Part shown: piece after piece, positions 17,321-23,774 of the stretch
How the letters are laid out: each line of letters starts with the position of its first letter
Position numbering within the stretch: the first letter of the stretch is position 1
Assembly (NCBI GenBank): GCA_036508075.1
Contig: DATCIA010000029.1
Location: forward strand, 1 to 24,483
Length of the DNA stretch: 24,483 bases
DNA from: PALSA-660 sp036508075
GTDB taxonomy: Bacteria > Actinomycetota > Coriobacteriia > Anaerosomatales > PALSA-660
Reading direction: 5' to 3'
Notes under the pieces: model-generated
Seen by the model: the letters and a program-made list of their open reading frames with translations, nothing else
Database searches by the model: none
Told to the model about the DNA's origin: nothing
Program-made: the position numbers and the translations under genes

Positions 17321-18058
17321 CTACCTGAAGAACGCCCCGAGGAGCCCGGCGACAAAGATCGCCGGCATGAAGTTGCCGATCGGCAGCCGCTTGATGTCGA
17401 GCAGGTCGATGCCGATGGCCATGATCAGCGTGCCGCCGACGGTGGACATCTCGCGGATGACGTCCGCGGTGAGGAACGGCTGCAGCGCATGGGCGCCGAG
17501 CGCGATGCCTCCCTGCACGATGATTATCGGAACGATGGAGAAGGCGACACCGATGCCGAGTGCCGATGCGAGCGCGATCGAAGCGACCCCGTCGAGCAGC
17601 GCCTTGAGGTAGAGCAGGTCGGGCGAGCCCATGCCGTCCTGCAGCGACCCGATGATGGTCATGGTCCCGACGCAGAACAGCAGCGCCGCGACGACGAAAC
17701 CCTCGACCATCTGGTGCTCGCCCTCGCCGGATGCGGCGATGAACGGGACCCTCATCGCGGCCTTGCGCAGCCACTTGCCGAACCTCTCGAGCAGCGCCTC
17801 GACGCCGATCGCTTCGCCGAGCAGACCGCCCGTGACGAGCGCGATTACCAGCACCAGGACGGCGTACTTGGAGCCGACGCTGTCGGCCTTCATCAGCCCG
17901 CCGATGACCATGGTCGCGCCGATGCTGAAGGTGGACAGCCCCAGGGCGTAGAAGGCGATCTTGCGAAAGCGCTCGGTGATGAAGCGCCCGAAGCCGAGCC
18001 CGATGGCGGACCCGACGATGACGGCGATGACGTTGGCGATGACCCCTGATCCCGGCAC
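17321..18058 (-). CDS. DUF554 family integral membrane protein
   Basis: The 245-residue protein is almost entirely hydrophobic helices, about seven: GVIANVIAVIVGSAIGLGFG at the start, IAFYALGLSTFSIGATMVIGGL, YAVLVLVIALVTGGLLGEAIGV, GFVVAALLFCVGTMTIIGSLQDG, VASIALASALGIGVAFSIVPIIIVQGGIAL, and MSTVGGTLIMAIGIDLLDIKRLPIGNFMPAIFVAGLLGAFF. This is the DUF554 pattern, a family possibly related to transporters but without a known substrate. The start is GTG at 18058; a 359-residue reading from 18400 would extend it back through the NYN gene with no membrane character. The NYN stop lies 3 bases before the GTG, and GGAGG near the end of that gene serves as its ribosome site. Confidence 0.9.
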   Translation of the reverse strand: MPGSGVIANVIAVIVGSAIGLGFGRFITERFRKIAFYALGLSTFSIGATMVIGGLMKADSVGSKYAVLVLVIALVTGGLLGEAIGVEALLERFGKWLRKAAMRVPFIAASGEGEHQMVEGFVVAALLFCVGTMTIIGSLQDGMGSPDLLYLKALLDGVASIALASALGIGVAFSIVPIIIVQGGIALGAHALQPFLTADVIREMSTVGGTLIMAIGIDLLDIKRLPIGNFMPAIFVAGLLGAFFR

Positions 18059-18060
18059 TG

Positions 18061-18546
18061 CTACGAGTCCTCCTTCGGCAACCACATGTCGGCGAGCTCC
18101 TGCGTGATGCCCTTGTGCCCCGCGGGCAGTCCGCCGTAGGCCGCCTGCTGTGCGGGCCGCCGCTTGGCGTGTGCCTGCTCGGCACCCTCGAACAGCACCG
18201 ACGTCGGCAGCATCACGGTCGAGCGGCCCTTGCGCTCCCGCACGCGGGACTTGAGTTCCCGGTCCGCGGTCACGATCGTGACCGGACCGGACTCGCGCTC
18301 CGCCATGCGCACTATCACATCGTCGGCGATCTCGTCGAGCGAGAACACCGCCTCGACCCCGGGAAGCGACTCGTCGCCCGCGAGCAGCCCCTTGTCCCAC
18401 ACCACCACGATCCGTCCCGTGCCCAGAAGCCCGCGGCCGCGCGTGGCGAGCCGCCGCATGAGGGCGAGCCGCTGGTCGTCAGGGAGCAGGCGGCGCGTGG
18501 CGTCGTCCGCGCGCGTGACGTTATAGCCGTCCACGAGGAAGAGCAT
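18061..18546 (-). CDS. NYN-domain (YacP-like) putative ribonuclease
   Basis: NYN domains are PIN-like nucleases; YacP relatives act in RNA processing in Firmicutes. The 161-residue protein opens with the typical LFLVDGYNVTRAD (catalytic Asp plus the conserved Asn), then RIVVVWDKG, ADDVIVRMAERESGPVTIVTADRELKSRVRERKG with the second acidic cluster, and ends in a basic, Gln-rich tail. The start is uncertain: GTG at 18552 and ATG at 18546 are two codons apart and neither has a ribosome site. The gene begins only about 15 bases after the terminator of the SPFH gene, so it must be transcribed by read-through or from a promoter overlapping that terminator. It is coupled to DUF554 downstream. Confidence 0.88.
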   Translation of the reverse strand: MLFLVDGYNVTRADDATRRLLPDDQRLALMRRLATRGRGLLGTGRIVVVWDKGLLAGDESLPGVEAVFSLDEIADDVIVRMAERESGPVTIVTADRELKSRVRERKGRSTVMLPTSVLFEGAEQAHAKRRPAQQAAYGGLPAGHKGITQELADMWLPKEDS

Positions 18547-18559
18547 GGGCACATGGTAC

Positions 18560-18600
18560 GCGAAAGGAAGGGCCCGGCCGCCTCATCGGCGACCGGGCCC
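18560..18600 (-). terminator. Rho-independent terminator of the SPFH gene
   Basis: GGGCCCGG (18570-18577) and CCGGGCCC (18593-18600) form a perfect 8-bp stem extended by CGCC/GGCG after one mismatch, loop TCATC. On the minus strand it is followed by the T-rich stretch TTCCTTTCG (18569-18561). It lies 20 bases after the SPFH stop codon. Confidence 0.85.
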
Positions 18601-18620
18601 TCTCGATTGCTGAAGCGGCC

Positions 18621-19406
18621 CTACTTGTCGGTTCCGACCCTGAACGACTTTGCGATGCTCTCAGCCATCGTGACGAACTCCGACGGCATCATGATGATCG
18701 TTGTGGTGTTCTGCTCCGCGCCGACCTCAGTGATCATCTGCATGCGGCGCAGTTCGAGGCCCAGCGGGTTCTCGGTGATGATCTTCGCCGCATCGGCGAG
18801 CTTGCTCGACGACTCGAGCTCGGCCTCGGCCTTGATGATGCGGGCGCGCTTCTCGCGCATGGCCTGTGCTTCCTGCGCCATCGCGCGCTGCATGCTTGCC
18901 GGGATCTCGACGTCCTTCATCTCGACCATCTCGACCTTGACGCCCCAGGGCTCGGTCGCCGCGTCGACGACCGCCTGGAGCGACTCGTTGATCTTGTCGC
19001 GCTCCTTGAGGACCTCGTCGAGGACGTGCTGGCCGATGATGTTGCGCAGGGAGGTGAGCGCGACCTGGTAGGACGCGGCGTAGTAGTTCGCGACGCCGAC
19101 GACCGACTTGATCGGGTCCACTATCTTGAGCCACACGACGGCGTTGACCTTGACCGTGACCGAGTCCTTGGTGATCGACTCCTGGCTCTCCATGTCGACG
19201 GTCATCGTGCGCATGTCGACCTTGCGCTGAGTCTCGAGACCGAGCGGGATGAGCCAGTAGAGGCCCGGTCCGCGCAGGCCCTGCAGGCGGCCCAGCCTGA
19301 ACACGACCGCGCGCTCGTATTCGTTGGCCACGCGCAGCCCGGAAATGGCGATCACGATGAGCAACAGCAGCGCTATCCCGAAGCAACCGAACAAGAACTC
19401 CGCCAT
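18621..19406 (-). CDS. SPFH/prohibitin-domain (stomatin-like) membrane protein
   Basis: Stomatin-like proteins are single-anchor membrane scaffolds that form large rings. The 261-residue product has an N-terminal transmembrane segment (FLFGCFGIALLLLIVIAISGL, about 4-24), the SPFH start VANEYERAVVFRLGRLQGLRGPGLYWLIPL, the middle block VNAVVWLKIVDPIKSVVGVANYYAASYQVALTSLRNIIGQHVLDEVLKERDKIN, VKVEMVEMKDVEIPASMQRAMAQEAQAMREKRARIIKAEAELESS (coiled coil) and a C-terminal SEFVTMAESIAKSF. It resembles the slipin type often encoded with an NfeD protein, but no NfeD gene is adjacent. ATG 19406 follows GGGGGAGGGAG. A terminator closes it, so it is probably a single-gene unit. Confidence 0.93.
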   Translation of the reverse strand: MAEFLFGCFGIALLLLIVIAISGLRVANEYERAVVFRLGRLQGLRGPGLYWLIPLGLETQRKVDMRTMTVDMESQESITKDSVTVKVNAVVWLKIVDPIKSVVGVANYYAASYQVALTSLRNIIGQHVLDEVLKERDKINESLQAVVDAATEPWGVKVEMVEMKDVEIPASMQRAMAQEAQAMREKRARIIKAEAELESSSKLADAAKIITENPLGLELRRMQMITEVGAEQNTTTIIMMPSEFVTMAESIAKSFRVGTDK

Positions 19407-19455
19407 CGAAGACTCCCTCCCCCGTGACGCCGCGTACCGGCGCCACATGCCATCC

Positions 19456-19461
19456 AGTATA
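19456..19461 (-). promoter_or_regulatory. -10 box of a putative SPFH gene promoter
   Basis: TATACT on the minus strand matches the -10 consensus at five of six positions, 50 bases before the ATG at 19406 and just beyond the stop of the upstream small gene. The -35 region is poor. Confidence 0.4.
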
Positions 19462-19491
19462 GGCGCCACCACGCGAGCGGCGCATCCGTTC

Positions 19492-19725
19492 CTACGATCC
19501 GGACGGGTCCTGATCGCACGACTCCACGCGCTGCTTGACCGACCAGAGCCACGTCGCCATCTCGGCTCCCCCGTCGAGCATGCGGAAGTGCTGGATCGCG
19601 CACTGCTGAGGCTGCGCCACCGCGGCCGGCTCCACCTGCTCCACGGGCCGCCAGTAGAGACAGGCCTCGCCATCGCACCCCACTCCGGGCCTCGCGTTCG
19701 CGACCCGCAATTCGCACTCGGGCAT
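19492..19725 (-). CDS. Small cysteine-containing protein of unknown function (77 aa)
   Basis: I do not recognise this family. The reading frame MPECELRVANARPGVGCDGEA... has a strong GGGGGAGG ribosome site seven bases before ATG 19725, which supports it as a real gene. It contains C4, C17, C22, C42 and C70 and H46, with C17-x4-C22 followed by LYW; this could hold a metal or form disulfides. It has no signal peptide or membrane segment, so it is probably cytoplasmic. It is transcribed away from the selenocysteine peroxiredoxin, with 102 bases between the two starts, which may indicate shared control. The C-terminus (SCDQDPSGS) is polar. Confidence 0.75.
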   Translation of the reverse strand: MPECELRVANARPGVGCDGEACLYWRPVEQVEPAAVAQPQQCAIQHFRMLDGGAEMATWLWSVKQRVESCDQDPSGS

Positions 19726-19827
19726 ATCGGACCTCCCCCCGTTGTTCGAGCCACTTCCGTACTGTACCCGTCCGCCCCGACTCGGGCACAAGGAACAGGT
19801 GACACTCCCGACGAAAGGACGACGACT

Positions 19828-20298
19828 ATGGCCGAGACGCTCCCGATGCCGCAAGCCGGGGACGAGGCGCCGCAGATCGACGCCGGGCTCACCGGAGGCG
19901 GACGGTTCCTGCTCTCCGACCAGCGCGGACGCTGGGTGGTCGTGTACTTCTACCCGCGCGCCAACACACCCGGTTGATGCCACGAGGCCGACGACTTCCA
20001 GAAGCACGTCGCTGAACTGGAGTCGTTGAACGCCCTGGTCGTGGGCGTGAGCGCAGACAGCGTCGAGACGCAGGTCAAGTTCATCGACCGCTTCTCCCTG
20101 ACCTTCCCGATGATCTCGGACACCGCCAAGGACGTCATCTCCGCGTACGGGGCCCGTGAGGTCCTCGGCATCACGGCGAAGCGCTCGACCTTCCTCATCG
20201 GTCCCGACGGGCGCGTCGCGCACGTGTGGCCGAGGGTGAAGGTCGAGGGGCACGCAGACGACGTGGTCGCAACGATCAGAGAGTTGTCGAGGACCTGA
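19828..20298 (+). CDS. Bcp-type peroxiredoxin with selenocysteine at the peroxidatic position
   Basis: Bcp/PrxQ enzymes reduce peroxides with a Cys in the motif TPGC. Read from ATG 19828 through an in-frame TGA (19975-19977) the product is 156 residues, the same length as E. coli Bcp. Before the TGA: GDEAPQIDAG...RWVVVYFYPRANTPG; after it: CHEADDFQKHVAELESLNALVVGVSADSVETQVKFIDRFSLTFPMISDTAKDVISAYGAREVLG...RSTFLIGPDGRVAHVWPRVKVEGHADDVVATIREL, all typical Bcp. The UGA is exactly at the peroxidatic residue, giving TPG-U50-C51. The usual resolving Cys five residues later is Asp55. AAAGGACG precedes the ATG. The sel operon of the same genome supplies the machinery. Conventional calling would split it or label it a pseudogene. 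Confidence 0.93.
19975..19977 (+). other. In-frame UGA read as selenocysteine in the peroxiredoxin
   Basis: The TGA replaces the codon for the peroxidatic cysteine of Bcp at codon 50, with uninterrupted family sequence on both sides and full length restored. Confidence 0.9.
19989..20011 (+). promoter_or_regulatory. Candidate bacterial SECIS element in the peroxiredoxin gene
   Basis: Starting 12 nt after the UGA, CGACG (19989-19993) pairs with CGTCG (20007-20011), and inside it CTT pairs with AAG around a CCAG loop that holds a G about 24 nt after the UGA. Distance and apical G fit the bSECIS rule; the stem has small internal loops. Found by eye. Confidence 0.62.
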
Positions 20299-20307
20299 CG
20301 CGCACCG

Positions 20308-20679
20308 CTACTTGACGTTCACCGTCATGGTCATCGACGGATGGATCGTGCAGCGCACCGCGATCGCGCCCGCGGTGGCGAACGTCTGCGTGAAGCTCTT
20401 GCCGGGGTCGATCGGGCCGCTGCTCCACGACTCGCCCGCGACGATGTGCTGGACGGTGTCATCGTTCTTGAAGGTCACCGCGCCGCCCACTGCCACGTCG
20501 ATCGTGGAGGGGTTGAACGCGATACCCGCCATCGAGACGGTCGCCGCGGATGGAGTGGAGGAAGCCCCTCCGCGGCCGGTCGTCCCCGCGGGGGTGGTCG
20601 TGGTGCCGCTGCTGCACCCGGAGAGCGCGAGCGCCGCAGCCGTGACCACCGCGAGGACCAGGATCACATATCGCTTCAT
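20308..20679 (-). CDS. Cupredoxin-domain (plastocyanin-like) lipoprotein
   Basis: The 123-residue protein has a lipoprotein signal (YVILVLAVVTAAALALSGC, lipobox cysteine C22), a Thr/Ser/Gly-rich linker (23-46), and a small blue-copper domain: VSMAGIAFNPSTIDVAVGGAVTFKNDDTVQHIVAGES, then AIAVRCTIHPSMTMTVNV. The copper ligands expected are H78, C110, H113 and M116 or M118. It is therefore probably an exported, membrane-anchored electron carrier; its partner is unknown. ATG 20679 follows GAGAAGGG. It converges on the peroxiredoxin gene (9 bases between stops) and is divergent from the DUF255 gene. Confidence 0.92.
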   Translation of the reverse strand: MKRYVILVLAVVTAAALALSGCSSGTTTTPAGTTGRGGASSTPSAATVSMAGIAFNPSTIDVAVGGAVTFKNDDTVQHIVAGESWSSGPIDPGKSFTQTFATAGAIAVRCTIHPSMTMTVNVK

Positions 20680-20705
20680 GGTTGACACCCTTCTCCCGAC
20701 GCGAA

Positions 20706-20715
20706 CTGTCGACAG
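20706..20715. promoter_or_regulatory. Perfect 10-base palindrome between divergent redox genes
   Basis: CTGTCGACAG lies in the 102-base gap between the cupredoxin and DUF255 starts, 27 bases before the cupredoxin ATG and about 67 before the other start. Position in a divergent control region is the only evidence that it is an operator. Confidence 0.3.
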
Positions 20716-20781
20716 CACATACCCGCTTGGCGGCCCCGCGCTATCCTGAGGCGCACGGGCCTCGACATCGAAGGAGCACAC

Positions 20782-22545
20782 GTGGCAGACCGTCTCGCGG
20801 GATCGACGAGTCCCTACCTGCGCCTCCACGCCGGCGACCCCGTCGACTGGTTCGAGTGGGGCGAGGAGGCGTTCGCGCTCGCACGCGAGCTCGATCGCCC
20901 GGTGCTCCTGTCGTGCGGCTACTCGGCGTGCCATTGGTGCCATGTGATGCAGCGCGAGTCGTTCAAAGACCCCGCCACCGCCGAGTTGCTGAACTCGCGC
21001 TACGTGGCCGTCAAGGTCGACCGCGAACTGCGGCCGGACGTCGATGCCGTGTACCAGGACTACGCGGCGGCGAGCACCGGCCGGGGCGGCTGGCCCCTCA
21101 CCGTCTGGCTCACGCCCGACAAGGCGCCGCTGTTCGGCGGCACCTACTTCCCGCCGGTGACGCACGGCGGTCTCATCGGGTTCGGCGAGGCTCTCACCGC
21201 CATTTCCGACGCATGGGCCGGCGACCGCTCCGATGTGGAGCAGACGGCCGCCGCCTCGCTCGAGTTCCTGAGGAGCCAGGCGACCGATCGGCGGGAAGCG
21301 CCGCTGGACCGGGCGATGATCGACTCCTCCGTGGAGTACCTGCTGCAACTCCAGGACCCGATCCACGGCGGGCTGCGCGGGATGCAGAAGTTCCCACAGC
21401 TGCCTGCGATCGAGTTCCTCACCGCGTACGTGTCGCTCGTGAGAGACCAGCAGCTGCTGTTCGCGATCGAGAAGACGATGCTCGCGATCGTCCGGGGCGG
21501 GATCTTCGACCACCTCGCCGGAGGCATCCACCGCTACGCCGTGGACCAGGCCTGGCGGACACCCCACTTCGAGAAGATGCTCTACGACCAGGGGATCCTC
21601 CTATCGGCGCTCGCCTGGGCCGCGCCGTTCGCGTCGTCCCCAGAGGTGCGCGACGAGTACGCACGTGCGGCGCGCGCGACCGCCGCCTTCCTGCGCAGCG
21701 AGCTGGCCGGGCCCGACGGGCTGCTGTTCGCCGCGTTGTCGGCCGACACCGGCGGCGTGGAGGGCGCGACCTACACGTGGACGCGCGCTCAGCTCGAGCG
21801 GGCCCTGGCGGCCGAAGAGCTCGCGGTGGCGGACACTGCGCTGGGAACGGACGCGGCGGTCGGCGACGAAGCGGTGACGATCATCAGGGCCGTCGGCTCG
21901 ACAGCTCCCGACGCCGGCGCCGATGCGGTCCTCGCGAAGCTCGCGGCGGCGCGCGCGTCGAGGCCACGGCCGGACACCGACACGAAGGTCCTCACCGCCT
22001 GGAACGCGATCGCTGCGCGCGGGCTGATGGATGCCGGCAAGGCGTTCGACGACGCGGAGATGGTGGCCGTGGGCGTGGCCCTCACGAGGCGCCTGCTGGA
22101 CACCGCAGCCACCGTGACCGGGGTCCTGCGCGAGCCCGCCGATCCGTCGGTGGCGGGGGTCCGCCTGCTCGAGGACGCCGCGCATCTGGTCTCGGCGCTC
22201 CTGACCGCGGCCGAAGTGACGGGCGAGCCGGAGCTGCTCGAAGCGGCGCGCTCGCTGCATGCCGACACCCTCGCGCGCTTCGCCGAGGGGCACGTGCTCT
22301 ACATGACGCCCGACGCCGCGGACCTGCCGGTCAGGCCGCGCGAGGGCGGCGACAGCGCGGTCCCGTCGGGGGCCTCGACCACGATCCAGAACGCCGTGCG
22401 CCTCGGGCTCGCGGACGACGACATGGCGCAGGTGGACTTCGCGGACGAGGCGCTCGATCAGGTTTGGGCGGTGGCCGACTTCGCACCGGAACAGGCGGGG
22501 CGATCGCTCGCCACCGCCTGCGTGTTGGAACTCCTGAGCCGGTGA
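20782..22545 (+). CDS. DUF255 thioredoxin-like / glycosidase-like protein (YyaL/SSP411 family)
   Basis: The 587-residue protein starts with the highly conserved DUF255 region: RLAGSTSPYLRLHAGDPVDWFEWGEEAFALARELDRPVLLSCGYSACHWCHVMQRESFKDPATAELLNSRYVAVKVDRELRPDVD, a thioredoxin-like fold with the CHWCHVM motif, then GGWPLTVWLTPDKAPLFGGTYFPP. The rest is an (alpha/alpha) barrel-like region with GGIFDHLAGGIHRYAVDQAWRTPHFEKMLYDQG and LTAWNAIAARGLMDAGKAF. It is shorter than common members (about 650-690), mainly in the C-terminal half. The start is GTG 20782, five bases after AAGGAG. The true function of the family is unsettled. It lies between a cupredoxin gene (divergent) and the helicase (convergent). 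Confidence 0.92.
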   Translation: MADRLAGSTSPYLRLHAGDPVDWFEWGEEAFALARELDRPVLLSCGYSACHWCHVMQRESFKDPATAELLNSRYVAVKVDRELRPDVDAVYQDYAAASTGRGGWPLTVWLTPDKAPLFGGTYFPPVTHGGLIGFGEALTAISDAWAGDRSDVEQTAAASLEFLRSQATDRREAPLDRAMIDSSVEYLLQLQDPIHGGLRGMQKFPQLPAIEFLTAYVSLVRDQQLLFAIEKTMLAIVRGGIFDHLAGGIHRYAVDQAWRTPHFEKMLYDQGILLSALAWAAPFASSPEVRDEYARAARATAAFLRSELAGPDGLLFAALSADTGGVEGATYTWTRAQLERALAAEELAVADTALGTDAAVGDEAVTIIRAVGSTAPDAGADAVLAKLAAARASRPRPDTDTKVLTAWNAIAARGLMDAGKAFDDAEMVAVGVALTRRLLDTAATVTGVLREPADPSVAGVRLLEDAAHLVSALLTAAEVTGEPELLEAARSLHADTLARFAEGHVLYMTPDAADLPVRPREGGDSAVPSGASTTIQNAVRLGLADDDMAQVDFADEALDQVWAVADFAPEQAGRSLATACVLELLSR

Positions 22546-22562
22546 GCCGGGCTGCGGGCTAG

Positions 22563-23774
22563 CTAGCGCCTGCCGCGCCGTCCCATGACGCGCCCGCCGA
22601 ACGCCTTGCGCTTCTTGCGCGCGGCCAGGCGGCCGGCCCGCGGTATCGCGCGCTCGCGGTAGGGGAAGTCCTCGAGGTTCTCGACCGGGATCTCCGAGTC
22701 GATCAGCATCTCGATCGCGTCGAGGTCCGGGAACTCACGGATGTCGACGAACGTGTAGGCCGTGCCGGTCGCTCCCGCGCGCGCCGTGCGGCCGATGCGG
22801 TGGACGTAGTCCTCGGGGTTGTTCGGGACGTCGTAGTTCACGACGTGGCTGATGCCCTCGATGTCGATCCCGCGAGAGACCACGTCGGTGGCGACCAGCA
22901 CCCGCACCTTGCCGGCCCGAAACCGCTCGAGCGCCTTCGTGCGCTGCTCCTGGGTGCGGTCGGAGTGGATGGTCACGGTCGGCACGCCCGCCCGCTCGAG
23001 GCCCAGCGCCACCGCGTCGCTCCGCTGCTTCGTGCGACAGAACACCAGGGTCGATTCGAAGTCGCCATGCGCCTTCATGAGCGCGACCATCAGGTCGACC
23101 TTCTGCGACGCGTCGACCGGGTAGAGCGCCTGGTGGATGAGCTCGATCGGCACGTTGGGCGGAGAGACCTCGACGCGCACCGGGTCGTTGAGGGCGCTGG
23201 CGACGATGCGGAGCACCTCGGGAGCCATGGTCGCGGAGAACAGCATGGTCTGACGCTTCTTGGGAAGCGCGGCCAGGATGCGGCGGACGTCGGGCCAGAA
23301 GCCCATGTCCAGCATCCGGTCCGCCTCGTCGAGCACGAGGATCTCGATGCGGTCGAGCTTGCAGTCGCCGCGCTTCACCAGGTCGAGCAGGCGGCCCGGT
23401 GTCGCCACGAGCAGGTCGACGCCCGCACGCAGCGCCTTGATCTGCGGATCGAGCCCGACGCCACCCACGGCCGCGAGCACCTTGTGCCCGGTGTGAGCGC
23501 TCATCGCGGTCGCGAAGACCTCGGTCTGCTGCGCGAGCTCGCGCGTCGGCGCCACCACGAGGGTCCTCAGCACACCGGTTGCGGGCATGCGCTGCAGCGC
23601 CGGCAGCACGAACGCGGCGGTCTTGCCGGTACCCGTCTGCGCGCAGCCGACGACGTCCCGGCCCGCGAGCGCGTAGGGGATCGCCTCTTCCTGGATCGGC
23701 GTCGGCGTGTCGTACCCGAGCTCCATCACGCCCGACAGGATCTCGGGGTTCAGGTCCAGTTCTGCGAAGTTCAC
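22563..23774 (-). CDS. DEAD-box RNA helicase, RhlE-like
   Basis: The 403-residue protein has all DEAD-box motifs: Q motif YDTPTPIQEEAIP, Walker A AQTGTGKT (45-52), PTRELAQQ, TPGRLLD, DEAD at 149-152, SAT at 180-182, then VFCRTKQRSD, TIHSDRTQEQRTKAL, ATDVVSRGIDIEG and HRIGRTARAG. A short basic tail (AARKKRKAFGGRVMGRRGRR) probably binds RNA. Such enzymes unwind RNA in ribosome assembly or cold response; which role applies here is not visible. The start is GTG at 23774, overlapping the threonine aldolase stop as GTGA. It converges on the DUF255 gene with 17 bases between. Confidence 0.95.
   Translation of the reverse strand: MNFAELDLNPEILSGVMELGYDTPTPIQEEAIPYALAGRDVVGCAQTGTGKTAAFVLPALQRMPATGVLRTLVVAPTRELAQQTEVFATAMSAHTGHKVLAAVGGVGLDPQIKALRAGVDLLVATPGRLLDLVKRGDCKLDRIEILVLDEADRMLDMGFWPDVRRILAALPKKRQTMLFSATMAPEVLRIVASALNDPVRVEVSPPNVPIELIHQALYPVDASQKVDLMVALMKAHGDFESTLVFCRTKQRSDAVALGLERAGVPTVTIHSDRTQEQRTKALERFRAGKVRVLVATDVVSRGIDIEGISHVVNYDVPNNPEDYVHRIGRTARAGATGTAYTFVDIREFPDLDAIEMLIDSEIPVENLEDFPYRERAIPRAGRLAARKKRKAFGGRVMGRRGRR

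Noticed and set aside
18059..18400. N-terminal extension of DUF554 to 18400
   Set aside because: It is an Arg-rich shadow of the NYN gene with no membrane segments.
19407..19892. N-terminal extension of the SPFH protein to 19892
   Set aside because: It would overlap the small Cys gene and the peroxiredoxin start; the membrane anchor and ribosome site fix the start at 19406.
19828..20298. Peroxiredoxin pseudogene broken by a stop codon
   Set aside because: The only stop is UGA, exactly at the redox-active residue, with a possible SECIS and a sel operon in the genome; random decay would not choose this codon.
20682..22562. Plus-strand frame of 626 codons overlapping the DUF255 gene in another frame
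   Set aside because: Arg/Gly-rich shadow; the DUF255 frame carries the conserved family sequence and the ribosome site.
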